Shown: in pieces, positions 14,631 to 21,401 of the stretch
How the letters are laid out: each line of letters begins with the position of its first letter
Position numbering within the stretch: the first letter of the stretch is position 1
NCBI GenBank assembly: GCA_027328825.1
Contig: DAHWTK010000008.1
Span: 1 to 27,230, forward strand
DNA: 27,230 nt
From: Nitrospirota bacterium
GTDB lineage: Bacteria > Nitrospirota > JACRHJ01
Direction: 5' to 3'
Made by a program: the position numbers and the translations under genes
Notes under the pieces: model-generated
The model's input: the letters and a program-made list of their open reading frames with translations, nothing else
Database searches by the model: none
Told to the model about the DNA's origin: nothing

Positions 14631-15641
14631 ATGACAATGAAGCTAAAGGGATTCCAGATCCCCAAAAAGCTGGAGTTCGAGGCGGATTCGCTGACGAATA
14701 CGTATGGCAAGTTCAGCGCGGAGCCGTTCGAGCGGGGTTTCGGCACCACTATCGGAAATTCGCTCCGCAGGGTATTGCTTTCTTCGCTGGAAGGCGCGGC
14801 CGTTACCTCAATCAGGATAGAGAACGTCCTGCATGAGTTTTCTTCCGTTCCCGGGGTTGTCGAAGACGTTACGGACATAATTTTAAATATAAAGAAGCTC
14901 CGCTTCAAGATGCACACGGACAAGCCGAAGACGATCAGCATCGATGTCGAAGGCCCGGGCGCAGTCTATGGCTCGCATATCGACACGGATGCGGATATAG
15001 AAATATTGACGCCGGACCTCCTGATAGCGACGCTGGACAAGGATACCCGTTTCACGATAGAAATGACCGTGAAGAAAGGCCGTGGGTATGTGTCCTCCGA
15101 GAAGAACAAGGAGCCGGATATGCCGATAGGCGTTATCCCGGTGGACTCCATATATTCGCCCGTACAGAAGGTCAACTACTGGGTGGAGAGCGCGCGCGTC
15201 GGCCAGGAGACCGATTTCGACAAGCTGATAATGGAAGTTATGACGGACGGCAGCGTCCGGCCGGAAGATGCCGTCGCCTATGCCGCAAAAATTTTAAAAG
15301 ACCACCTGGGCATCTTCATAAACTTTGAAGAAGAGGGCGAAATAATAGAAACCGAGGCGGAGGAGGTCGAGGATAAATTCAACGAGAACCTCCTTAGAAG
15401 CGTTAACGAGCTTGAGCTCTCCGTGCGTTCGGCGAACTGTCTGAAGAACGCGAACATCAAGACGATTGCCGACCTTGTGCAGAAGTCTGAAGGCGAGATG
15501 CTGAAAACCAAGAACTTCGGCAGAAAATCTTTGAACGAAATAAAGGAAATTCTCACGGAGATGGGGCTTTCCTTCGGTATGAAGATAGACAACGAGAAGC
15601 TGAAAACGTTTGAGAAGTCGCTTCTGAAATCCGGCGTATAA
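14631..15641 (+). CDS. rpoA: DNA-directed RNA polymerase subunit alpha
   Basis: The alpha subunit dimerises to seed RNA polymerase assembly and contacts activators and UP elements. It has 336 residues. The N-terminal domain has EPFERGFGTTIGNSLRRVLLSSLEGAAVTS and PGVVEDVTDIILNIKKL; after an acidic linker (EEEGEIIETEAEEVEDKF) the C-terminal domain shows LSVRSANCLKNANIKTIADL and NFGRKSLNEIKEIL. ATG 14631 is favoured over ATG 14637 because AAGGAG (14619-14624) is 6 nt away. rplQ follows after 15 nt. Confidence 0.98.
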   Translation: MTMKLKGFQIPKKLEFEADSLTNTYGKFSAEPFERGFGTTIGNSLRRVLLSSLEGAAVTSIRIENVLHEFSSVPGVVEDVTDIILNIKKLRFKMHTDKPKTISIDVEGPGAVYGSHIDTDADIEILTPDLLIATLDKDTRFTIEMTVKKGRGYVSSEKNKEPDMPIGVIPVDSIYSPVQKVNYWVESARVGQETDFDKLIMEVMTDGSVRPEDAVAYAAKILKDHLGIFINFEEEGEIIETEAEEVEDKFNENLLRSVNELELSVRSANCLKNANIKTIADLVQKSEGEMLKTKNFGRKSLNEIKEILTEMGLSFGMKIDNEKLKTFEKSLLKSGV

Positions 15642-15656
15642 AGGGAAGGGATATAT

Positions 15657-16241
15657 ATGCGACACAGGCTTGCGGGAAGGCAGTTTGGCAGGAATTCGAG
15701 CCACAGGAAGGCTCTTTTCAGGAACCTCGTGACCTCTCTACTGGAGCACGGCCACATCGAGACGACCGAGGCGAAGGCCAAGGAAATCCGCGGCATAGCG
15801 GACAGGATGATTACCCTTGGGAAGAAGGGAGACTTAAACGCCAAGAGGATGGCGTTCTCCTACATCCAGAGCCGCGATGTCGTCGCAAAGCTCTTCAGCG
15901 AGATTGCCCCGCGCTCAGCAGAGCGTAACGGCGGATATACGAGGGTAATCAAGTCCCGCGTGCGCCTGGGAGATTCCGCCTCGATGGCGATAATAGAACT
16001 TGTGGACAAGGAAGGCGCGGCTCCGAAAGCGAAGGCCGAAGCACCTGTGGCTGTTGCCCCGGCTGAAGCCCCAACCGCCGAGAAGCCGAAGAGGGGCAGG
16101 AAGAAAAAAGAGAAAGCGTCGGCTGAGGCTGCAACGCCGAAAGAAGCCGCCTCAGTTGAAGCGGCAGAGAAAGCCCCGGCCCCGGAAGCGGCTGAAGCCG
16201 GTCGACCGGCCACCGCCGAAGAAAAGAAACCGGAAGAATAA
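15657..16241 (+). CDS. rplQ: 50S ribosomal protein L17 with long Ala/Pro/Glu/Lys C-terminal extension
   Basis: L17 lies on the solvent side near the tunnel exit. Residues 1 to about 118 are the normal family domain (MRHRLAGRQFGRNSSHRKAL, NLVTSLLEHGHIETTEAKAKE, NGGYTRVIKSRVRLGDSA). Residues about 119-194 are a low-complexity tail of Ala, Pro, Glu and Lys with a basic cluster KPKRGRKKKEK inside acidic surroundings. Usual L17 proteins end near 120-130 residues, though extended versions exist elsewhere. ATG start. It closes the alpha operon and is followed by a strong terminator. Confidence 0.96.
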   Translation: MRHRLAGRQFGRNSSHRKALFRNLVTSLLEHGHIETTEAKAKEIRGIADRMITLGKKGDLNAKRMAFSYIQSRDVVAKLFSEIAPRSAERNGGYTRVIKSRVRLGDSASMAIIELVDKEGAAPKAKAEAPVAVAPAEAPTAEKPKRGRKKKEKASAEAATPKEAASVEAAEKAPAPEAAEAGRPATAEEKKPEE

Positions 16242-16258
16242 ATAAAAGCTTATAAATC

Positions 16259-16286
16259 AAAAGCCCCCTGAACAAGGGGGCTTTTT
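16259..16286. terminator. Bidirectional intrinsic terminator
   Basis: AAAAGCCCCC (16259-16268), loop TGAACAA, then GGGGGCTTTTT (16276-16286): a perfect ten-pair stem with A-tract on one side and T-tract on the other. It ends the ribosomal train on the + strand and, read on the minus strand, the HD-hydrolase operon that converges on it. Confidence 0.93.
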
Positions 16287-16310
16287 CAATTCGCGATCAG
16301 GTCGTTACTC

Positions 16311-16853
16311 CTATCCGAACATCGCCTGCCACTCGTCGAAGCGCTTCAGTTGTTCGTCGCCGTAGTTTGACACCATCTTCCGGACTGCCTCAAGCGGTTT
16401 CTCTTCCTTCAGGCGGTGCGGGATCTTCGAGAAGAACTTGTCCGCCCAGCAGATTATTTTTTCCTCAAGCGATAGCGGTATCATGTCCCGTTCCGGCAGG
16501 GGGAGCCTGTATTTCCGTATGTCTTCAGCCGACAATCCGCAGCCGACATGCCTCTCGCAGACCAGGGCATGACGCGGACAACCTTCCTGTTCAAGGATCT
16601 CGCGCCCTAAATATCCGTGTTCGATATATTTCATGGGCCCGATGCAGCCGATTTTCGGCGCGTTTACCTTGAATATGGCGATGTCGTGCAGGAGGGCCGC
16701 CTCCTCTATGAACTGCAAGTCGGGGTTCAAGTGTTTTACCCTCTCTGCAGCCTTAAGAGCCAAATCCGCAACCGCTCTGCTGTGGGCGACAAGGAAGCTA
16801 TATGTGCTGGAGTTGGTGAAATAATATTTTTCGAGTAGTTTGTACGGTTCCAT
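16311..16853 (-). CDS. HD-domain metal-dependent phosphohydrolase, function unknown
   Basis: The 180-residue protein has HD-superfamily ligands: H24, the H56-D57 doublet in AALLHDIAIF, further histidines at H79 and H102, and D138 in CWADKFFSK. HD proteins hydrolyse phosphate esters of nucleotides or related molecules; the five-histidine/aspartate set suggests an active enzyme, but the substrate is not evident. No signal peptide or TM segment, so it is probably cytosolic. It starts 1 nt after the stop of the metallophosphoesterase gene and is cotranscribed with it and hisS. Nucleotide housekeeping is a reasonable guess, no more. Confidence 0.85.
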   Translation of the reverse strand: MEPYKLLEKYYFTNSSTYSFLVAHSRAVADLALKAAERVKHLNPDLQFIEEAALLHDIAIFKVNAPKIGCIGPMKYIEHGYLGREILEQEGCPRHALVCERHVGCGLSAEDIRKYRLPLPERDMIPLSLEEKIICWADKFFSKIPHRLKEEKPLEAVRKMVSNYGDEQLKRFDEWQAMFG

Positions 16854-16854
16854 G

Positions 16855-17361
16855 CTATATCTTTATTATCTCCGCGTTAAATTCTTCGTCAACCGTAATC
16901 ACGGCGTAAGAGTTTTCTTTCGCGTGGACGCGGTCTGTCGGGCTTCCTGGGTTTACGAGCAGGACGCTCTTTCGCCGGAGCTGTTCTACTGGCCGCCGCT
17001 CGATATTCGCCCTGTGCGAATGCCCGTAGACGATGCAGTCCACGTCATCGTGTCTGAACATACCGACAACGCGCTCTTCTAGGTCCCGGACGCTTCCGCC
17101 GCCATGAACAAGCCCTATCCTGAAACGCCCTGCCTGGATTATCGTCTTCTCCGGGAGCTTTTCGGCGACATCGAAGCCGTCCATATTTCCAGCCACGGCC
17201 TCAACGGGGGCGTAGGTCTTAAGCTCGTCTATGACCGTCAGAGAGGTTATGTCCCCGGCATGGAGGATTAAGTCTGCGCCTTCCAGGGCATGGGTCAGGA
17301 CATCGGGAAGTTTCCTGTTCCCGTTTTCGATATGCGTATCCGATATGCAGATTATTTTCAT
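16855..17361 (-). CDS. YfcE/MJ0936-family metallophosphoesterase
   Basis: Calcineurin-like phosphodiesterase of the small single-domain family, 168 residues. All metal-site motifs are present: D8-x-H10 (SDTHI), G36-D37, G58-N59 with D61, H86-G87, and G113-H114-S115-H116. Members hydrolyse model phosphodiesters in vitro; physiological substrates are mostly unknown. The ATG start overlaps the hisS stop by 4 nt and the stop lies 1 nt before the HD gene. The two hydrolases downstream of hisS may serve a common nucleotide-related task (inference). Confidence 0.92.
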   Translation of the reverse strand: MKIICISDTHIENGNRKLPDVLTHALEGADLILHAGDITSLTVIDELKTYAPVEAVAGNMDGFDVAEKLPEKTIIQAGRFRIGLVHGGGSVRDLEERVVGMFRHDDVDCIVYGHSHRANIERRPVEQLRRKSVLLVNPGSPTDRVHAKENSYAVITVDEEFNAEIIKI

Positions 17362-18620
17362 AATGACTTTGCTCGCGTTCTGATTTCCTCGGCCAATTTA
17401 TCGAGTTTGACTTCCGACTGCTCTCGGGTCTTCATATCCCGTAGTATTGCCGCGCCACTGGCTATTTCTTCCTCGCCGATTATGACTGTTAAAGAGGCGC
17501 CGGAACGGTCTGCTTTTTTCATCTGGTTCTTCAGGCCGCCGGGCGAATAATCGCGCTCCGCGGATATCCCGCTCTTTCTCAGGTTGTTTGCGAGTTTCTG
17601 CCCGAATCTCTCTGCTTCGCCGCCGATAGCCGCAATATATACCATCGGATTTGATGCGCCTTTTCCCGCCTCCGGGAGCATCATCAACAGCCGTTCGACT
17701 CCTATGGCGAAGCCGATTCCCGGGGTGGGCGGCCCGCCGATCTCTTCCACGAGGCCGTCATATCTCCCGCCTGCGGCGACAGCATTCTGCGCGCCTTTCT
17801 TGTCAACGGCGATCATCTCAAACGTCGTGCGTGTGTAGTAATCGAGGCCCCTGACCATCCGCGGGTTTACGACATATTTTATTCCGAGGTCGTCAAGACC
17901 CTGCTTTACGCTCTCGAAATGCGCCCGGCAGTTGTCGTCTATGTATTCCGACATCATCGGCGCGTCGGACGTGGCGGCCTTGCAGCGTTCGGACTTGCAG
18001 TCCAGCGCACGCAGCGGATTCGTATCGACCCGCCTCTGGCAATCGGGACAAAGGGAATCGATTTTCCGCGTGAGGAAGTCTTTCAAAGCGGCCTTGTATA
18101 GTGCCCTGCAATCCCTGCACCCCAGGGAATTTATATGCAGTTCGACGCCATGTACGTCGAGCCTTGTAAAAAGCTCGGTCAGCGCAGCCAGCACATCCAC
18201 GTCGATACCGGGCTCGGATACTCCAATGGCCTCCACGCCTATCTGATGGAACTGCCGAAGCCGCCCCGCCTGCGGACGCTCCCGCCTGAACATCGGCCCC
18301 ATGTAATATACCTTCGTAACGGGCTGAGAGGCGAAGAGTTTGTGTTCTGTATACGCTCGCACTACTCCCGCCGTTCCTTCCGGGCGCAGGGTTATCTCGT
18401 CTCCGCCCTGGTCTTTAAAGGCGTACATCTCCTTCTCGACAATGTCGGACGTGGCTCCGATACTACGTGCGAATAGAACCGTATGCTCGATTATCGGCGT
18501 GCGGATTTCGGAAAACCCGTAGTCGGAGAACAAATCACGAACGGTCTTTTCGAGGCGCTGCCATTTGGCCGAATCAGAGGGTAGTATGTCTTTTACGCCT
18601 TTTATCGCCTGTGTAAGCAT
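17358..18620 (-). CDS. hisS: Histidyl-tRNA synthetase
   Basis: HisRS charges tRNA-His. The 420-residue class II enzyme shows IKGVKDILPSDSAKWQ at the N-terminus, TLRPEGTAGVVRAY, motif 2 with FRRERPQAGRLRQFHQIG, the histidine-specific MVRGLDYYTRTTFE and AAGGRYDGLVEEIGG, motif 3 IGVERLLMML, and a C-terminal anticodon-binding domain from about residue 325. A cysteine-rich insertion around residues 168-213 (CRDC, CPDC) may bind zinc. The ATG is preceded by a weak AAGG 11-12 nt away. The 175-nt upstream spacer shows no clear promoter. Confidence 0.97.
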   Translation of the reverse strand: MLTQAIKGVKDILPSDSAKWQRLEKTVRDLFSDYGFSEIRTPIIEHTVLFARSIGATSDIVEKEMYAFKDQGGDEITLRPEGTAGVVRAYTEHKLFASQPVTKVYYMGPMFRRERPQAGRLRQFHQIGVEAIGVSEPGIDVDVLAALTELFTRLDVHGVELHINSLGCRDCRALYKAALKDFLTRKIDSLCPDCQRRVDTNPLRALDCKSERCKAATSDAPMMSEYIDDNCRAHFESVKQGLDDLGIKYVVNPRMVRGLDYYTRTTFEMIAVDKKGAQNAVAAGGRYDGLVEEIGGPPTPGIGFAIGVERLLMMLPEAGKGASNPMVYIAAIGGEAERFGQKLANNLRKSGISAERDYSPGGLKNQMKKADRSGASLTVIIGEEEIASGAAILRDMKTREQSEVKLDKLAEEIRTRAKSL

Positions 18621-18644
18621 TATAATATTTACCTTGTCCGGAAT

Positions 18645-18800
18645 TTAAAAGGCATTCCGAGTCCGGCTTTTCTTTCCTCCTCGGCCTCCAGTATATTTTT
18701 TTATAAAATAATGGGGCAGGTCGGGGTTGTCCTCGGCAATCTTTGTGATTTTCCGGTTGCTTATGGATCGGTTCTGCTGCGTTGCCTTTGGTTTTTCATA
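18645..18800 (-). other. Stop-free, start-less frame after the NYN gene
   Basis: In the +1 frame relative to the end of the NYN gene, 51 sense codons run from 18800 to a TAA at 18647-18645. They encode a basic peptide including ITKIAEDNPDLPHYFIKKY and GGRGGKKSRTRN. It has no ATG, GTG or TTG, so it is not an independent gene; it may be a frameshifted former tail of the NYN protein or chance (an open run this long is not very rare). Confidence 0.25.
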
Positions 18801-19635
18801 TATTGCTGTATTTGTATAGCAGGTCTATCTCGTCCGCTACGGGTTTGGTCTCGCCTCTGATGGATTTCTCCTTTATCGTGAACTCGAAGACGTAGTTCCG
18901 GCTGGGTAGCTCGGAGAGGTCGAAGTTGTTCTGCAGGGCGGCTTTATTGAAATAAATCGTGTTGTAGGGAGATTCCTTTTCCCGGCTGTCCACGATGCAT
19001 ACTTCGCCTATCTTCTTCTGGAATTTCATGAACCCGAAGTTGTCGTCCTGCTTGTAGAAATAGCACGTCCCGCGCACCCTTGAGCCGACCTCGCCCCAGC
19101 CCGCCCTGTCCCGGCGGTCTTTGACGGGCAGGAGGTCCGGGATAAGATAACCGGAGACGAATACGTCGCACTCCCGCCGGAGCTCCTGGGATACATTATC
19201 GAAGGCGATTACCTCCACCCTGCACCCCTTGTTCTGGAGCGCCCGGACTACCTGCACGAAGTCGCCATCACCTGTGGCGAGTATTACTCTTTCGAGGTTC
19301 TCGGACTGGAGCAGCGCATCGACGGCCATGTCGAGGTCTGCGTTTGCCTTGCCGAACTCCGTGCCGTCTTCGTTAGTAAACCACTTCACTTCCTTCTCGA
19401 TTACCTTGAAACCAGTGTCGCGTATGGAAGAAAAGAACTTGTTTATGTTTATCCTGTAATCGACGTCCTTTTCGGCCCGGCGCCTGTCGAAAGATACGTA
19501 TGCGTTCAGGCGGATCGGTTCCGCATTGCCCCGGCAGGCGAAGTTCCGTAGGATGTCGTACCTCATGCCGAAGCCGCCGTTTCGGCGGATGTTTTCATTA
19601 TCGACGAATACGCCAACCTTTGCAAAAGACGACAT
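18796..19635 (-). CDS. NYN (PIN-like) nuclease-family protein with C-terminal cold-shock/OB-like region
   Basis: The 279-residue protein has an N-terminal NYN/LabA-type domain: VGVFVDNENI with D12, KANADLDMAVDALL with D100/D102/D106, and VILATGDGDFVQVVRAL with D123/D125. These acidic residues form the PIN-like metal site, suggesting RNA hydrolysis. Residues about 185-275 start GSRVRGTCYFYKQDDNFGFM, which resembles a cold-shock/OB domain (G-x-V followed by a G-F-x-F motif) and could bind RNA. No signal peptide. GGGGA lies 6 nt before the ATG and a sigma-70-like promoter is upstream. Target RNA unknown; proximity to hisS hints at translation-related RNA, but this is weak. Confidence 0.85.
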   Translation of the reverse strand: MSSFAKVGVFVDNENIRRNGGFGMRYDILRNFACRGNAEPIRLNAYVSFDRRRAEKDVDYRININKFFSSIRDTGFKVIEKEVKWFTNEDGTEFGKANADLDMAVDALLQSENLERVILATGDGDFVQVVRALQNKGCRVEVIAFDNVSQELRRECDVFVSGYLIPDLLPVKDRRDRAGWGEVGSRVRGTCYFYKQDDNFGFMKFQKKIGEVCIVDSREKESPYNTIYFNKAALQNNFDLSELPSRNYVFEFTIKEKSIRGETKPVADEIDLLYKYSNI

Positions 19636-19675
19636 AATTTATCCCCGGCATTAATTATTGGAGAATTAAAGCGGT

Positions 19676-19703
19676 ATTGTAGCACAACCGGGAGTCGTGG
19701 CAA
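19676..19703 (-). promoter_or_regulatory. Sigma-70-type promoter for the NYN gene
   Basis: On the minus strand: -35 TTGCCA (19703-19698), 16-nt spacer, -10 TACAAT (19681-19676), each 5/6 to consensus. Predicted start of transcription near 19669, leaving a leader of about 34 nt with a Shine-Dalgarno motif. Confidence 0.7.
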
Positions 19704-19821
19704 AAGGTTTTTATATCGGGGCTGAATTAGAAGGTTTTTCATATGCCTGGGGCAGCTTTCGCACGAAAAGTGAATGGCCTGAAGAGGCTGTTTTTGGTGT
19801 TTTTCAAGCCCTTTTTTGCTA

Positions 19822-19850
19822 TTGAAGAGCGTCTCGAATAAGTGTAGAAT
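19822..19850 (+). promoter_or_regulatory. Sigma-70-type promoter abutting the start of the ArnT-like gene
   Basis: -35 TTGAAG (19822-19827), 17-nt spacer, -10 TAGAAT (19845-19850). The -10 box ends 6 nt before ATG 19857, so the transcript would begin at or next to the start codon and have no Shine-Dalgarno. Upstream, 19704-19712 and 19731-19739 are AAGGTTTTT direct repeats of unknown meaning. Confidence 0.6.
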
Positions 19851-19856
19851 GGCGCC

Positions 19857-21311
19857 ATGCGTTCAGTTAAGAAAATACTCGATAACCGGGCCTGGCTTCT
19901 GGCGGGTATACTCATTGCTGTGATAGCTATCCGTTTGATAACGATGGGATTTTATCCGCTGTTCGACGACACGGAATCCCGCTATGCTGAGATAGCCAGG
20001 AAGATGGTGGAGACCGGAATCTGGGTTATGCCGCAGTATCATTACGGTGTGCCTTTCTGGGCAAAACCGCCGCTTTCGACATGGTCTTCCGCCGCAACAA
20101 TGCTTGTTTTCGGTATAAACGAATTCGCAGTCAGGCTGCCGTCGTTCATATATTCGATTGGGATGTTCTGGCTGGTCTATGCGCTTGCCTTTAAAAGAGG
20201 CGGGAGAAATTACGCCCTTGCCTCTTCCATAGTGCTATGGACGACACCTGTTTTCTTTGTAATAAGCGGCGGCGTTATGACGGACCCGGCGCTTGTGTTT
20301 TCGACGACGCTTGCTATGGCGGCATTCTGGAATGCCATTTCCGGTTCGGATAAAAAGCGGGTCTGGGCCTATGTTTTCTTCATTGCCCTCGGCATTGGTC
20401 TTCTGGCTAAAGGGCCTGTGGCGATTGTTCTGACGATGTTCCCCATAGGGCTATGGGTATTATGGAAGAAAAAAATCAGAGAAGCATGGGATGGTTTGCC
20501 CTGGATAAAGGGCAGTATTCTGATGCTTGCCATAGCGGTTCCCTGGTATATCGCCGCGGAAATCTACTCGCCCGGCTTCCTTAAATATTTTCTAATCGGG
20601 GAACATATCCTGCGGTTTGTGGACAGCAATTGGCACGGCGATAAATACGGTTATGCGCACCCGACCTTCAGAGGGGCGATATGGCTTTACTGGCTGGCCG
20701 CGACGCTTCCCTGGGGGATAATTTTTATAATAGCGCTTTTAAAAGACAAGTCAAAGGGTTCCGGGATCGCAAAAGACGGATGGGGCTCATATATGCTGCT
20801 CTGGGCATTGACGCCCATGATATTTTTTACGCTCGCCGGCAATATCATATGGACGTATGTCCTGCCGGGAATGCCCGCTTTTTCGCTCCTTCTCGGGGAA
20901 ATAATAAGCAAGGACACCGATGACAGGCGTGTAAGGCGTCTGATGCTCCCGGCAGGTCTTCTGCTTCCGGTATGTTTTGCGGCGATTGTAGTGTTCGGAA
21001 GGCCGCTTCAGGCATTTAAATGCCAGAAGGACGAAGTGGAGGCATATTATCGCCACCGCCCGAGCCCGGAGTGCAAGCTGGTGTATCTCTTCAATAAACC
21101 CTATTCCGCCGGGTTCTATTCCGGCGGCAAGGCAATACTGGCCCCGAATTTAAAAACGGCCAAAATGTTCCTCCAACCCGGCGCGCCCAATTTCTTTGTC
21201 TTTCAGAAGGGGGACAGCCTGCCAAAATACCTGAAAGACCGCCTGAGCCTCGTCCATGAATACGGCAAGTTTCAGCTATTTGAGGGCAAGCCCTTGAACC
21301 AGCCCTTCTGA
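19857..21311 (+). CDS. ArnT/PMT-like integral membrane glycosyltransferase
   Basis: The 484-residue protein has roughly ten hydrophobic segments. After TM1 comes FDDTESRYAEIARKM with D37/D38 and E40, followed by KPPLSTW, the first periplasmic loop of the ArnT/dolichyl-P-mannose mannosyltransferase (GT39/GT83-like) superfamily, where the acidic residues are catalytic. These enzymes move a sugar from an undecaprenyl-phosphate carrier onto lipid A, protein or glycan at the periplasmic face. The donor and acceptor cannot be told; ArnT itself is about 550 residues with a longer periplasmic domain. ATG 19857 is needed to keep TM1. No Shine-Dalgarno is visible; the promoter position implies a leaderless mRNA. 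Confidence 0.88.
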   Translation: MRSVKKILDNRAWLLAGILIAVIAIRLITMGFYPLFDDTESRYAEIARKMVETGIWVMPQYHYGVPFWAKPPLSTWSSAATMLVFGINEFAVRLPSFIYSIGMFWLVYALAFKRGGRNYALASSIVLWTTPVFFVISGGVMTDPALVFSTTLAMAAFWNAISGSDKKRVWAYVFFIALGIGLLAKGPVAIVLTMFPIGLWVLWKKKIREAWDGLPWIKGSILMLAIAVPWYIAAEIYSPGFLKYFLIGEHILRFVDSNWHGDKYGYAHPTFRGAIWLYWLAATLPWGIIFIIALLKDKSKGSGIAKDGWGSYMLLWALTPMIFFTLAGNIIWTYVLPGMPAFSLLLGEIISKDTDDRRVRRLMLPAGLLLPVCFAAIVVFGRPLQAFKCQKDEVEAYYRHRPSPECKLVYLFNKPYSAGFYSGGKAILAPNLKTAKMFLQPGAPNFFVFQKGDSLPKYLKDRLSLVHEYGKFQLFEGKPLNQPF

Positions 21312-21325
21312 GCCTCCATTTTTAT

Positions 21326-21354
21326 GTAACCATACCCTGCCTCTGACCGTCTAA
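21326..21354 (+). promoter_or_regulatory. Candidate ECF-sigma-type promoter
   Basis: A GTAAC element (21326-21330) resembles the AAC core of ECF -35 boxes; after 17 nt comes CGTCTAA (21348-21354), a good ECF -10 motif. It precedes the secreted-protein/sigma-factor unit, with transcription expected near 21361. No convincing sigma-70 pair is seen in this 69-nt gap. Confidence 0.4.
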
Positions 21355-21391
21355 TAGTATAAAGAATAGAAATATCCTCTATGAGGAGAAG

Positions 21392-21396
21392 AGAGG
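21392..21396 (+). promoter_or_regulatory. Ribosome binding site deciding the start at 21402
   Basis: AGAGG lies 5 nt before ATG 21402. That start gives a clean signal peptide, whereas ATG 21381 would add seven residues (MRRREVI) and has no Shine-Dalgarno of its own. Confidence 0.65.
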
Positions 21397-21401
21397 TAAT
21401 T

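Noticed and set aside
18629..18655. Short leader peptide (MPFKFRTR) before hisS as a histidine attenuator
   Set aside because: It contains no histidine codons and no terminator/antiterminator pair is visible after it.
19776..19795. GCCT-GAAG-AGGC followed by T5 as a terminator before the ArnT-like gene
   Set aside because: The stem is only 4-5 bp and no + strand gene lies upstream to terminate; chance is likely.
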